Made by a program: the position numbers and the translations under genes. Positions 32,365 to 44,695 of a DNA stretch of 64,000 nucleotides are shown here, one piece after another. Below the pieces are notes generated by a model. The model saw nothing but the letters and a program-made list of their open reading frames with translations, was not told where the DNA came from and did not search any database. The stretch is from NCBI GenBank assembly GCA_964059195.1, contig CAXKWD010000006.1, positions 176,078,825-176,142,824 of the forward strand. Direction: 5' to 3'. This stretch comes from Ectobius pallidus. Its lineage: Eukaryota; Arthropoda; Insecta; Blattodea; Ectobiidae. The stretch's first letter is position 1, and each line of letters opens with the position of its first letter.

Positions 32365-33087
32365 AGGAGGTGCCCGTGGCTTTGCCACGATAATTCTTTT
32401 AAAAATTAAAAATTAAGAATATAATAATTATTAAAGCATTATATCTATTAACACTTGCACGCGAATCATTCATAAACTAAGCCATTAATAATTAATGAAA
32501 CAGCTAAAATTCCTGCTTTAGAGTACATTCCACGACATGAAAGCGCCCCCTGGGAAAACTATATCAGAATCGATTATGCAGTTCCAAAGAACCTGTGAAC
32601 ACATAATATGTATTGTTTCTCAGCTGTTTATTGACATGAATATGATGTGAATTTTATTTTATCAATTCAGTGTAATTTTCAGAAATTATATAATGTTTCA
32701 AGGGAAGGAATGGTTTGTTTGGATTATTATTATCAGCGATATTTCAAGAGTTATACCATCAATATTTTACTGCTGGTGTCCCCGGCTTCGCCCGCCATTA
32801 TTCATTGACTCCAGGATTTTAAAGAAATTTACACTGGTAGATTATTAAAAATGTTTTTGGTTCAGAGCTATGAAAATTGTAAGTAAAAATAAAATTAGAA
32901 TATTTGTTCATTGAGTTCATTTCACTTAGGCCTTATATAATAAAGAAACTGTTTTCCTTCCTAATTTTGTAGTCGTCATGAAAGTTTACACTGCGAGAGA
33001 CGAACATTGCTGAGTATACCCGATGTTTCACGAAGCGGGCGAGCAAGCACGCTATTTAGGGCCGTTGAATTGTATAAGAGTAGATAT
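32365..33087 (+). repeat. ~720-bp dispersed repeat, copy 1
   Basis: Nearly identical to 34906-35644, from AGGAGGTGCCCGTGGCTT to GTATAAGAGTAGATAT. Both contain GCTTCGCCC hairpin-like words. Each copy is followed directly by a different LINE 3' part, so the shared unit may be a common 5' component of LINE insertions. There is no long open frame in it. Confidence 0.88.
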
Positions 33088-33282
33088 TCATATTATTCAA
33101 GTACTTATGTTCGAATTTTTTCTTTGTATTTAATGTACGTTTCTCGTATTCATGTATATCAGTTCTTCTTCAATTTATTATTAATATTATCATTATGTAT
33201 TTCATGTTTTTGCCCTGGCTGAGTGGTAGAGAAGGCCTTATGGCCTTAACTCCGCCAGGTTAAATAAATAAATAAATAAAAA
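33088..33282 (+). mobile_element. LINE 3' UTR with (AAAT)n tail
   Basis: CCTGGCTGAGTGGTAGAGAA, TATGGCCTTAACTCCGCCAG and GTTAAATAAATAAATAAA is a LINE 3' end pattern common in arthropods. No coding part is left. Confidence 0.6.
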
Positions 33283-33307
33283 GAAATACTGCACGATACA
33301 TACAAAA

Positions 33308-33880
33308 CAGGTGGAATGCATAAAATGGTAGTAGATACATTTACTACATTTTGATAAGGCAATACTTTAGGCAAAAAATCAATTAGTGTTGTCCATGATT
33401 GGATTTTCCTTCAAGACTTAAAATAAACTACGAAACGTATGCATAAAGTGTAGTATACAACTCTGCTTTGTAGGTTTTACTATGAAAAATCACAGCATGC
33501 ATCGTTCATGGCTTAGATTGCTTAGTGAATGGTTAGTAGTAATTTGAATGACTGAGTTTTTACAAATAAAAGATAAAAAGAAGTATAATGAGCACCATCA
33601 GTTACTGTTTATAAGGAAGATTGAAAGAAAATGTTGAATGGTTGAGTGATTATTTTTAGGTTATAGCAAAGAAAGGCAAGGAGCAATCCTAATCTCAAAA
33701 CAAAAAAAGATTTTGTTGAGATACGTGGCAGACTTAGGATTTCAGAATGGAATAGGTGAAGAAATAAGGGTTCACCACAGCATTGTTTCAAGGGCAGTCG
33801 CTTTTGTAACAGATAAAATTACAATGCTTTTCATGAACAAAGGTTTGTAGACTTTCTTTTTCGGATATTCATAAACATAG
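33308..33880 (+). repeat. Dispersed repeat, copy 1 (inverse copy in SDR gene 2 intron 3)
   Basis: It matches 51085-51615 in inverted orientation over several hundred bases, for example ACGTGGCAGACTTAGGATTT, CATCAGTTACTGTTTATAAG and AGGTTTTACTA. It has no clear ends and no sustained frame. Confidence 0.7.
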
Positions 33881-34424
33881 CCATTTGTACACTTACGAGA
33901 AACCTTTTGCTTAGCTAGCGAAGGCACGACTTAGGGAAGCTTTGTGATGGAAAATCTAGAAACTAGATGAAAAAATAATATATTGAAATGGTTAGTGCTG
34001 TCTCGTCACAATGACAATCATCCTCAGCATTCAGGTGGTCGTGAATAGTAATGGAAATGCCCGAAGAGCGCAAAATCGACTATTATCAAAAACTAAAACC
34101 TATGGTATGCTAGCATTCCTTCTTAGCAAAAGATTGTGTGTATGAATACGACATTAAGTATACGCTTTTCCATTTATATTTCCCTATAGGTAAAGTAAAA
34201 GGATTGACTACGATTTTATGCTTATCACCCAATAACTCACTTCTATTAACAAATGTCTCATGAAAACATTACAGTAATCACAAAGTTATGAGATTTTGGT
34301 AATTTCATAGAATGTGATCGTGATGACGACGATGCCACTGATTACAATAACCTCATTTGTCTTTTATCTCATCTTTTTCTCTACATCTTTCTTCTGTATT
34401 AAGCTACTACAATAAGTATTACAT
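33881..34424. other. Unassigned intergenic DNA
   Basis: No feature recognised. Confidence 0.5.
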
Positions 34425-34497
34425 AGGCAGGATTCGATCCATGAACCTTTGGACTAAAAGTCCAACACTCTATCAAATAAGCTAAGAGACTGTTGGG
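34425..34497 (-). repeat. tRNA-Lys-like SINE head or tRNA pseudogene
   Basis: Minus strand: CTTAGCTTATTTGATAGAGT (D-arm region), TTGGACTTTTAGTCCAA (anticodon stem-loop, UUU) and GGATCGAATCC (T-arm core). The acceptor stem does not pair well, so it is unlikely to be functional. Confidence 0.6.
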
Positions 34498-34905
34498 AAA
34501 CTTATGTCAAAATGTAACATAAGATTTGTGTGCACGTTCATAGATGTCACTGACTTTTTATTTTATTACTGATTGCATGGAATAACTTTGCAAGAACTTT
34601 GGACCTTAAATCACTCAACCATCAAACATTACTAATCCATCAAATTGTGTAAGTAAATTTCAAAATTGATTATATTTATCTTTACTTAATGTACTGATAA
34701 TTTTAAAAAATCCCTTTATATTTGAAGTGTTTAACTTTGTAAATAATTGTCACATCATGACTCATTTAGGCCGAAATCATAAATATGATCACATTCTTTG
34801 AATTTACAAAAAAAAATCTTGAATAAGTGGACTTATAAAACCTAAAATGGTGTACAATGAAACCTCTGTATAACGATGCTTGTGGGCCCTAGCAGATTGT
34901 ATTGT

Positions 34906-35644
34906 AGGAGGTGCCCGTGGCTTCGCCCACGATAATTTATTTAAAAATTAAAAATTAAGAGTACCGTTATAATATTTATTAAAGCATTATATTTATTAAC
35001 ACTTGCACGCGAATCATTCATAAACTAAGCCATTAATAATATTAATGAAACAGCTAAAATTCCGGCTTCAGAGAACATTCTACGATTAGAAAGCGCCCCC
35101 TGGGTAAACTATATCAGAATCGATTATGCAGTTCCAAAGAAACCTGTGAACACATAATACGTATTGTTTCTCAACTGTTTATTGACATGAATATGGTGTG
35201 AATTTTATTTGATCAATTCAGTGTAATTTTCAGAAATTATATAATGTTTCAAGGGAAGGAATGGTTTGTTTGGATTATTATTATCAGCGATATTTCAAGA
35301 GTTAAACCATCAATATTTTACTGCTGGTGCCCCCCCGGCTTCGCCCACCATTATTCATTGACTCCAGGATTTTTAAGAAATTTACACTGGTAGATTATTA
35401 AAAATGTTTGTGGTTCAGAGCTATGAAAATTGTAAGTAAAAATAAAATTAGAATATTTGTTCATTGTGTTCATTTCACTTAGGCCTTATATAATAAAGAA
35501 ACGGTTTTCCTTCCTAATTTTGTAGTCGTCATGAAAGTTTAGACTGCGAGAGACGAACATCACCGAGTATACCCGATGTCTCACGAAGCGGGCGAGCGAG
35601 CAAGCACGCTATTTAGGGCCGTTGAATTGTATAAGAGTAGATAT
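34906..35644 (+). repeat. ~720-bp dispersed repeat, copy 2
   Basis: Copy of 32365-33087. The two diverge abruptly after TAGATAT. Here a LINE coding fragment follows. Confidence 0.88.
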
Positions 35645-36482
35645 GAAGGTTATTGTTATATTGAGGGGCTGTAATTTGCCATACGTTAGAAGACTGCATG
35701 CAGAAAATCGTGTAATCTACAGGATAATTCATGGAATTGGATATATGATGAACAATGAAAATAATGTAAAATTACTTGGCATATATCTGGACTCCAGGTT
35801 AAATTGGGAAAATCATATAGATTATTTAAGTATTCGACTGAGTAGAGTACTATATCTGCTCAGAAGCTTAAGAACTCATCTACCTGCACATAGTATTAAA
35901 ATGTCTTACTATGCATATTTTCAGACCATAATTAAATATGGCATTATCCTTTGGGGAAATTGTTCAAAAATTGATAATATTTTGAAGATTCAAAAAAGAG
36001 CTGTGCGAATCTTAACTGGTGCTGAATGTACTGCCCACTGTAAACCAAAATTTAAGGAACTACGGATTATGACAGTAATTAATCTTTACATTTTTGAATT
36101 ACTTCTGCACATGAAACTAAATTATAATTCTGAGGTCATCAGATCATCTATTCACCCATACCCAACTAGAAATGCTTATCTGCTGGATCTCCCCATACAC
36201 AGACTGTCCAAGACTGCTACAAGTTTCAATTATGTGGGTATTAGACTCATCAATGCACTTCCTGAAAGAATTATAAATACATCATTTAATTATTTTAGGA
36301 ACAAATTGAAAAATATGCTCATCTGCAATCCTCTGTATAATCTTGAAGAGTTTTTTACTTTAGATTTTAGCACTCTTTGAGTTATATGTATTGTAACTAA
36401 TTATTTATTTTATATTTTGACCTGGCCAATTGTACTGTACTTAACGGCTCAATAAACATTATTATTATTATTATTATTATTA

Positions 36483-36522
<40 letters not shown>
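35645..36522 (+). mobile_element. LINE RT C-terminal fragment, largest intact + strand frame
   Basis: A frame to 36380 includes VKLLGIYLDSRLNWENHI, RLSRVLYLLRSL, YGIILWGNCSKID, KRAVRILTGAE and LYNLEEFFTL. It belongs to the same family as the minus-strand LINE at 46536-47750, which shares RLSRVLYLLR and KAVRILTGA. It lacks the catalytic YADD part. The 3' UTR ends in an ATT microsatellite (36459-36522). Confidence 0.9.
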
Positions 36523-36527
<5 letters not shown>

Positions 36528-37163
36528 ACTCACAAGTCGAAATAAATATAAAAACTCTTAATTTTGTTACTCAACTTACTGACTTTTGTTGAATTGTAAG
36601 CATAGCTACTTTACACTCGTACACTAAAAAATTACTATTCAGACTGGTTAACATCATGGATCATGGCACGCTTTGGGCCTAGCCACGTGTCAAAAATTTC
36701 AAACTCGTAGATGGTGGGAAGAGAGAAGATCAAGACAAGCAAATTCAACACATAGCTAAGGAAAAAGTAAAACAGTCGCTCCTTATGGTGTTTAAATTGC
36801 ACATTATGTACATGTTGAAGTAACAATCTAACACACAGTATGTTTTAGCACACACAAGCGATGACTCTTTCTTTTCTGGAATTTGTAAGAAATGTAACAG
36901 ATATCAGGCACCCAGAAGACAATATTGGTGGCTGGGAAGGAACCAGGTACCATCCATAGGGCTAAGCTACTGGTTTGCAGTAACAATTCAACCCTCAAAT
37001 ATCGTTATAAAAGGGTGTTTCTAAAATAGCTTCATCGTTATAGTCAGTTACATTTAACATTATTAGGATAGGAAATCCGCCGGGACTAACAAAAATATTG
37101 CTATATGCGGGTTTATCGTTAAATCGATCTTTGTTGTACAGAGGTTTCACTGTATATGATGAG

Positions 37164-38584
37164 TAGGGTTCGGATGTTTATGAGATGTTATGTTTTTTAT
37201 CCTAACCTCTGTTCTTGCCGCAAACACAAACTAATTGCATGTTTGTTATCCTAATCCGATCGTTTTCATTTTGCATGGTAAGTCACATTTAGGTAATTTT
37301 TATGGTCCTGGTCATATTTTGGCCATATCTGTAAGTTAATATGTCATATCTGTCATATTTCAGTTATAAATTCAGCAAAGGAGCAGAATTGTACAGTGTA
37401 TGTATTACATGGTAGAGTTAATTTTGAAATTATTTCATTAATTTAATGTTTATGCCAAATTAATAGGTAACTTAAATCTTATTACCAGGGCCTGGATTCT
37501 AATGACATGTCATCTTTTTATTGATGCTGCATAGACATTGCCAACTTGTAGATAAATCTCAATCATGGCCTCTAGGTTACAGAAATACATTTTTATTAGG
37601 TCATATTTTTGTTTTTTTATACAATTTTATATTTTTAGGGCATTTATTTCAATTTTAGGTCATTATTTTGTCATTTTCATATCATTTGCTTCCTTATATA
37701 GTCATTTTTCATGTATTTACATTGAGTGTTCTTTTTTCGTCGCTAACAGTGCTGTCTTTGAAGTGTTGTTTGTTTAATGCGAGAAGGAAAAATTCGGCGT
37801 TTAAGTAATTTATTGTCATGTCTCAGTCGGAAATGAGAATCAAAGAAAAGCAAAAATTCTGTATTGTATTACTATTGTTATTAGAATGACTTGGCACCAG
37901 AGTCTGCCAGCTGCTTGGATTTGAGAATGCAAACTACTGTTTACCCTCAATTAAACAACAATATAATCCGGGAGACCACAAAAGGAAATGCCGAATTTTG
38001 ACTCACCAGTCAGTATAAATTTCCGTGAGAAAAGAACATTCACAACATTACATTTAATTTACAGTTTTTACAATTATGTACAAACTAGTCTATAACTTTG
38101 TGTGTACAATAATAATTTTTTTTATAAATAAAATATCAGTTTTTAGGTCATTTTTTATAATTATTAAGTCATTTTCTTAAAAATTTAGGGTCATTTTATA
38201 GGTAATTTTACAAACAAATTTAGGTCATCAGAATCCGGGCCCTGCTTATAAGTAATGCAATTGTTAATATGCAAGATCTTAAAAATATTATGAGTATTTG
38301 GAGCTGATGGAGCGAGCAAACAAGATCAAATTCTTTAAAAAAGAAGTTCATTACAAGTAAAACTGTAAATCACCTGTAAAATTGTTAAAAAGTGATTATC
38401 TGATTGAATTCATGTGAAGTAAGAATTTAATGTCTTTAAACGTTTTAAATTGGATCATTTATGTTTTGAAAATACATTATTTTATTAGGTCGTATTTAGG
38501 ATTTTTGGGACATATTTAGTTATTTTTAAGGGCATATTTGCAGTCATATTTTCTACTTTTTAGGTCATAAACATCCGAACCCTA
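37164..38584. mobile_element. hAT element (family of 12895-15091), TSD ATGATGAG/ATGATAAG
   Basis: TAGGGTTCGGATGTTTATGA and CATAAACATCCGAACCCTA are the inverted ends. The flanking 8-mers match at 7 of 8 positions. A second hAT element (37486-38244) is inserted inside. Without it the element is about 650 bp and non-coding. Confidence 0.9.
37486..38244. mobile_element. hAT element nested in another hAT element
   Basis: CAGGGCCTGGATTCTAATGA and TCATCAGAATCCGGGCCCTG are the ends. CTTATTAC and CTTATAAG are the flanking 8-mers (6 of 8). It is the inverted relative of 28444-29191 and shares its interior words. Confidence 0.87.
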
Positions 38585-39719
38585 ATGATAAGCTATGCAG
38601 TAGTTGTTACTCACAAAAATCAGCTGCTGCGTGGAGTAATGAAGTGGCCCAACAGGAAACTTACCTAGAAAAACAGAAGAAAAAATTATAACAATTATTA
38701 TAAACAGTAGGGGAAGAATCTAACCTTTTCCCCATCTTAAAAAACACACTAAAGTATGAAAGAATTGTAAAAATATTATAAAGACTAAACAGAGAACCTA
38801 AGTTTTTGCCAGCAATGAATATCGAGCAGAGAGAATAATACAACTGGACCAGAAGAAGCTTATAGCATATTGCGATACAAGTGCCGTAAGCGGTGAATAT
38901 GGGTCGAAGAAAGAGTTTCAATTTCCGTGATCCGTTATGCACTTACGGCATGAGCATTGCATGCTATTTTTTGCACGATGATTATTTATATCAATTTAAT
39001 TACATTAATTGAGATATTAGCTGAAAATATTATGTATATACATTATTGAAGATAGATGTTTATTTCAGAAAGTGATTCGCATGTGTTGGTTGTTATGGGG
39101 ACCGAATATTTGTCCTGTTAAAGTCACCACAAATTGGGGGCCTTGGTTCCGGCCTTCGATAAAGGCTTGTATTGTGATGGTTTTACTTGTGCTTTTTGTA
39201 ACTTTTACTGCACGGAGACTTCTTTTGTTTTCATAGCAACCAGATTGCATGTGGGAATGTCAAGTTACAATCCACGGCAACAATATTCGTAAGTACCACT
39301 AATTAGTTACGTCGTGCAAAAAAGTATATTAATCACATGGGTTTTTACTTATACAAACTGCCTTCTTATGGAGAACATTTACTATAATATTCAAGATTTC
39401 CTTTCTACCAACCTCAAGGACTACAGATATCCTTGTACTTATTTCTTACTTATAAATGTATTTCCGTAGATGATGAATATAATAAGGATGCACTAGCCAC
39501 CGACATTAGACATGCAGTAAATACAAGCACAAAATAACATGCAAATTGAAACCGAGAAAACCGGTGGTTAAAGTTTGCATTACTGGTAGTTAGAACCGAA
39601 CTGAGGTTTAAAAATGGTGTCAGCAGCACCCTTTCCATGCATCCAAATGACATAAAATTTTGCACAGCTATATGTCCAGAATCTAAAAATAAAGATTTAC
39701 AAGACAATTATCCTGCTAG
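38585..39719. other. Unassigned intergenic DNA
   Basis: Several 60-95-codon open frames occur on the minus strand without any family pattern or composition change. I regard them as chance. Confidence 0.45.
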
Positions 39720-40160
39720 TTGTATTATATGGATGTGAGATATGGCCCCCTTACATAATCTGAGAGTGTTCGGAAACAGGGGGCTTAGGAAAACATTTGG
39801 GGCTAAGAGAGATGAAAACTGCATAACGACGAGCTTCATAACCTGTACTCTTCACCGGATATAGTAAGGGTAATTAAATCACGGAGGAAGAAATGGGGAG
39901 GAAAGTCATGTCTCAAAAGTAATGACGGGGAGACACGAAGGGAAAAGACCACGTGGAAGACCTAGACGTAGGTAGGAGGACAATATCAGGATAGATTTAA
40001 GAGAAGTAGGATTTGCGAGGGATGTTTGGATGGAGTTAGCACAGAATAGGGTTGAATGGCGGGCTCAGGTAAGCGCGGCAATGAACATCCGGGTTCCAAA
40101 AATAGATAATATTCCTTTAGCTTGCTTAGGAATTGTCTATTGCCATTGAGTAAGTAAGTA
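39720..40160 (+). mobile_element. LINE 3' end, diverged copy
   Basis: It parallels 5448-5889, from TGTATTATATGGATGTGAGA to ATTGCCATTGAGTAAGTAAG. The coding tail is broken by frameshifts (for example around GGTAGGAGGACAATATCAGG) but still reads WMELAQNRVEWRAQVSAAMN. Confidence 0.85.
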
Positions 40161-40452
40161 ACTTCAGGATATGCTTCATTTTTTGACACAAAAATCCAAA
40201 ATATCATTTTTTTACCAAAATGGGTGAATGAACACTTCTGCCATCAACAAAGCAGCCTGAATCTATAAAATAAGATTGATCTAATACTTTTATTATAATA
40301 TATTTTCAATAATTAATTGGGAACCATTTATACAACCATTAATCAATATGATGATATTGTGACAGCTCTTGAAGTTGTAGGCATATTTGTTAATAGCCAC
40401 TATGTGAACATTAAGTTTTGAATGTCTATTTTAATATTGTTCATTATTTTTA

Positions 40453-41216
40453 CATAGGGTGTAACAAAAAGGAAGCATTCCTTGCGTATAGGGAATGAAA
40501 TTGCTTGGGTCCGAAAATGCCTTATTTCCTCATAGAGACCTTTGCCTACAACTGTGGGTCAACATTATTGGCGAATGTTTGGTGGGACCGTATGCACTGC
40601 CACATTGTCTCAATGGATGAAGGTACACAGCGTTCAGGAAAAAACTGTCCTGTTGAAACATGTAGGCTACTTCATGCACGACAGAGCTCCTGCTCATTTC
40701 AGCCTCTCTATTAGTCAGTTTCTGAATATACATTTTCTTGATAGGAAGAGGTGGACCAATTGCTTGGCCTCCATGCTCGCCTGACCTGAACCCACTAGAT
40801 TTTTATTTATGGGTGCATTTAAAGTCTCGTGTGTATGTAACACAGATGCAAGATGTAGAAACTCTCCGTGCTAGTATTCTGCAAGGCTGCCAGATAAAAC
40901 AAGATACTCCAGGGATACACCAGCGCATCAAGAAGTCTATGCGATGGTGGGTTGATGGAAGTATATTCTGTGCTTATGGAGGACATTTTGAACATTTCAT
41001 TTGATATTCTGTTACCCACAGTTTTGTTTTTGGGTATCATTTCATACGATTTTCGTTTTTGAGTACTCGGCTAAGTACCGATAATGCAGGTGAAGAGAAA
41101 GGGCTCTAACTAGGAAATAAAGCATTTTCGGACCCATGTTCACATAACAATATTTCACCCTCTATATACAAGGAATGTTTCCCCAGAGTTTTATTCAACG
41201 TTTTTGTTACACCCTG
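40453..41216 (+). mobile_element. mariner-like element with frameshifted transposase 3' half
   Basis: Ends: AGGGTGTAACAAAAA at the left and TTTTTGTTACACCCTGTA at the right, plus inverted GGGTCCGAAAATGC blocks. One frame reads FMHDRAPAHFSLSISQFLN, the catalytic second-Asp region. After a frameshift near 40738 it reads IGRGGPIAWPPCSPDLNPLD, where the last Asp fits the third catalytic position, and YLWVHLKSRVYVTQ. The N-terminal DNA-binding half is missing. Confidence 0.88.
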
Positions 41217-41291
41217 TATAGTATAATTCATTGTTTATTATACTTCGTCCTCATGGGGAAAGCACAAATAAATATATAAAAGTATTGTATG

Positions 41292-42751
41292 CAGGGCCGG
41301 ATTTAAGAGTACGCCCCCCATAAGCTAAAGTTCATTTGCCGCCCCCTCTATAGTTCATATTTGCTTAATACATTTGTTTTACACAACAAAAGGATAGAGT
41401 TCATTTAGTTTCGATAAAACTACAATTTTAATGGTTTGCATAATAAATTAAATAATCAAATTAGTTATCTACTTTTTTTTTACTTCTTTTAAGACTCGTT
41501 AAAAAATGAAACGGGTTTCGAAATAAATAAAATCAGGTAAACTGATGTAACAAAGTGCCAGTATGTTTTTGTTTAATCAGTTATGACTGCAATTATGATT
41601 TATGCAGAATATGTTTTTTTTTTTTAATTGATTTCCAAGTTAAGCTCTAGATTGATTCACTAAGCAGGGCTTACGGAAGAACAAAGGTCTAGTTTTTTTA
41701 ATGAGATTAAAATCTTCCAGCATCACCTGAACTGTACAGATTTTGTGATATCATGACAATCGCACACTCACATAAAAATACAAAAAAAATTCAAATTGGC
41801 CGGTTTCGGGTTTTGAACCATGGACTCCAGAATGTGAGGCCAAAGCGTTACCATCTCGGCCACCTGGGTCATTTTAACGGTCTTGTTGGATAAGCGCTTG
41901 TAAATCGATAGTGTTTTTTGTCATAGCTACCTGTATTTTAATTTCCAAGGCCTTATACGATCACAGTAAAACAATAGGCAGTGTTGTCAAGATAACTGAT
42001 TTTCATTTTTTTAATATAAATTCTTTCGAATACGTATATTACCATAAAATAGGCACTAAATTGGCATTACTCCGAAACAGGTCAACCGATTTTATCCATT
42101 ATAAATAGACGTCTTCCCATGGACATTATAAATGCGTATACGAAGTTTCATAAAAATACGATAAAGCGTATTTGAGTTATTGCGCCTTTAAAGTAGACAC
42201 TAAATTGGGGTTTACTCCGGTACCGGTCAACAGATTAGGTTCAAATTCAATAGGGCACTTCTCATAGAAAGGCGCCATAATCTATTAAAATATGCACTAA
42301 ATTGGGCATTAATCCGGTACCGGTGAACCGATTTGGTTCAATATCAATAGGGTTCTTCCCATGGACATTATAAATGTGTTTTCCAAGTTTCATGAAAATC
42401 CGAAAAAGCGTATTTGAGTTATGGCGCGTACAGACACACGGACGGACGGACAGACAGACGGACAGACATTTTTCGTCCCCACACACAATCTCATAAAGTA
42501 CCATACTGGCACTTAATAAATAAATTAATTAATTAATTTGTTCTTGGAGATCAGTGAATTTGTATTATGTTATAGTTTTAGAAGGTAGGCTATGTAGAAG
42601 GACTAAAACATATTTTTAAGTAACATGTATTCTTAAATGCGTTCGGAAAATATTATTAACGTCCGAAATACTTCATTTTAACTTTTGAATAAATTGCCAA
42701 ACTGCCGCTCTAGGCTGGAGCCTACTTAGCCTATTTAGAAATACGGCCCTG
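41292..42751. mobile_element. hAT element (CAGGGCCGGATTTAA ends), TSD ATTGTATG/ATTGTACG
   Basis: CAGGGCCGGATTTAAG and AAATACGGCCCTG are inverted ends. The flanking 8-mers differ at one position. A TIR element of another family (41553-42514) is nested inside. Non-coding. Confidence 0.87.
41553..42514 (-). mobile_element. TIR element with ~150-bp subrepeats, copy 3 (minus)
   Basis: Best full-length inverse copy of 3744-4625, with AAGTGCCAGTATG and CATACTGGCACTT ends. It includes the tRNA-like CCACCTGGGTCATTT region, the 150-bp units and a GGACGGACGGACAGACAGAC tract. Confidence 0.85.
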
Positions 42752-42813
42752 ATTGTACGGTATGTAAATGTAAAATGTAATATGCTCCGTTTAATTCAAT
42801 TCACTTCTTTATT

Positions 42814-43354
42814 AAGTGCCAGTATGGTACTTTATGAGATTGTGTCTAGGGATGGAAAAATGTCTGTCCGACTGTCCGTCTGAATGTCCGTCCGTGTGTC
42901 AAATATGCTTTTTCAGATTTTCATGAAACTTGGAAAACAGATTTATAATGTCTATGGGAAGAACCCTATTGATATTGAACCAACTCGCTTCACCGGTACC
43001 GGAGTAATGCCCAATTTAGTGCCTATTTTAATAGATTTTGGGGCCTTTCTAATAGAAAGGCGGCTGTATAGGAGTTCCATGAAACTTGGTATACGCATTT
43101 ATGACGTCCACGAGAAGTGCCCTATTGAATTTGAACCTAATGTGTTGACCGGTACCGGAGAAAAACCCAATTTAGTGTCTATTTTAAAGACGCTGTAACT
43201 CAAATACGCTTTACCGGATTTTTATGAAACTTCGTATACACATTTATAATGTTCATGGGAAGACGTCTATTGATATTGGATGGAATCGGTTGACCTGTTT
43301 CGGAGTAATGCTCAATTTACTGCCTATTTTATGATAATATACGTATTCGAAAGA

Positions 43355-43390
<36 letters not shown>

Positions 43391-43552
43391 AAAGCAAATC
43401 AGTTATCTTGACAACATAGTTAATTGTTTTACTGTGATATTATATGGCTTTGATAATTAAAATACAGTTAGCTATGACCAAAAACACTATTGTTTTACAT
43501 GCGCTTATCCAACTAGACCGTTAAATTCTCCCAGGTGGCCAAGATGGTACAT
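42814..43552 (+). mobile_element. TIR element with ~150-bp subrepeats, copy 4 (3' truncated)
   Basis: Starts AAGTGCCAGTATGGTAC. Two full and one partial 150-bp units follow, then an AT dinucleotide run (43358-43385), and it breaks off at the CCCAGGTGGCCAAGATGGTA box. Confidence 0.85.
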
Positions 43553-43641
43553 AAGTTTACCTTAATTTATTCATCCTCTGGATCATATTACAATGATATG
43601 GGAATCATCAATTTCTTAAACTACTAATTAAATCTAATTTC

Positions 43642-44219
43642 CAAAATCTAGATTTTGATGACCTAAAAATACTTAAAAAATGAGCTATAATGTGACTACA
43701 AAAATACAAAAATTGACTAAAAAATTTGTATGAAAATGGTAGTTTATTCGTCAGATTTGTGTCTATTCTACATTTTTGTTATTAACCCAAAAAGGCTTGT
43801 AATTAGTTAATTGGTACATGTGGTTAAATACAAACAGCAGACACTGTCTTTCTGATTACAAATTAAAATTACAACAATGTTTATTTATTAACGCTTGTTT
43901 AGAGTTGCGATAATATTCACTGTAAATAAATTCATTAAAATTCCATATAATGCAAGAAACAACACAAAATGAGAAAAATAATGACTTTAAAAATTGCTTT
44001 AAAATATGAAATGGGGAAAAAAGACCATAAAATGACCAAATAATGACATTTATTTTTTTTAAATGACCTAAAAATAAAAATTTGGGAAAATGACCAAAAA
44101 AGACCCTAAAAACCACCATTTTTATTAATCTAGGAGTCATGATCAGAATATCTGCACTAGTGGGCAACGTCCATGACGTTCCAGTTAAAAGATGACATGT
44201 CATCAAAATCCGGGCACTG
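43642..44219. mobile_element. hAT element, TSD CTAATTTC/CTAATTAC
   Basis: The right end CATCAAAATCCGGGCACTG and left end CAAAATCTAGATTTTGATGA are inverted over their inner 13 bp. The flanking 8-mers match at 7 of 8. The interior is rich in AATGACCTAAAA/GACCATAAAATGACC words. Non-coding. Confidence 0.85.
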
Positions 44220-44282
44220 CTAATTACTAATTAAGGAAACTAGATTGGATTGAATAAAGAAATAATTTGATTTGAAATCCTC

Positions 44283-44695
44283 TCACGCAGCGGGCCAGGG
44301 TTCGATTCCTGGTCGGGACAAGTTACCTAGGTGAGGTTTTTTCCGGGGTTTTCCCTCACCTGTGAGACAAATTTCAGGTAACTATAGACCCTTGTGGTCC
44401 CCGGATATCATCTGGCCATCATTATCATCTTCATCCCCATCCTCGCCTTGTTCTGAGAGAGTGTGTGTGTGAATGGTGTGTCTCGTCCTATGTGTTCGTG
44501 TTGTCTCGGAGGTGGCCCCGGCATTGGGGTGATCACTCATCCGGGGAGGTCCTCCATGTCTTTGTCTGGTCAAAAAAGTATGTGTGTGGTCCAAAAATAA
44601 TCCCTCTCCCGACAGGCTGTAAGGCCCGGGCGGCTTGGGTCGCTTAAATCCTAAAAGGGAGAGGTAAAACTACGATTAAGAAAGAAAGAAAGAAA
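44283..44695 (+). repeat. tRNA-derived SINE with (AAAG)n tail
   Basis: The head has CAGGGTTCGATTCCTGGTCG (B box). The body contains TTCCGGGGTTTTCCCTCACC and GGTGTGTCTCGTCCTATGTG. The tail is AAGAAAGAAAGAAAGAAAG. It is a longer copy of 2835-3150. Confidence 0.85.

Larger units (their letters stand above)
34855..37152. mobile_element. pogo/Tigger-like element with nested insertions
   Basis: The left end CAATGAAACCTCTGTATAAC and right end TGTACAGAGGTTTCACTG are inverted, and each is flanked by TA (34853-34854 and 37153-37154). The motif resembles pogo/Tigger termini. The 720-bp repeat plus LINE (34906-36522) occupies most of the inside. No transposase remains. Confidence 0.72.

Noticed and set aside
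38661..39707. Several 60-93-codon minus-strand frames
   Set aside because: No motifs, no splice-consistent neighbours, and length expected by chance.
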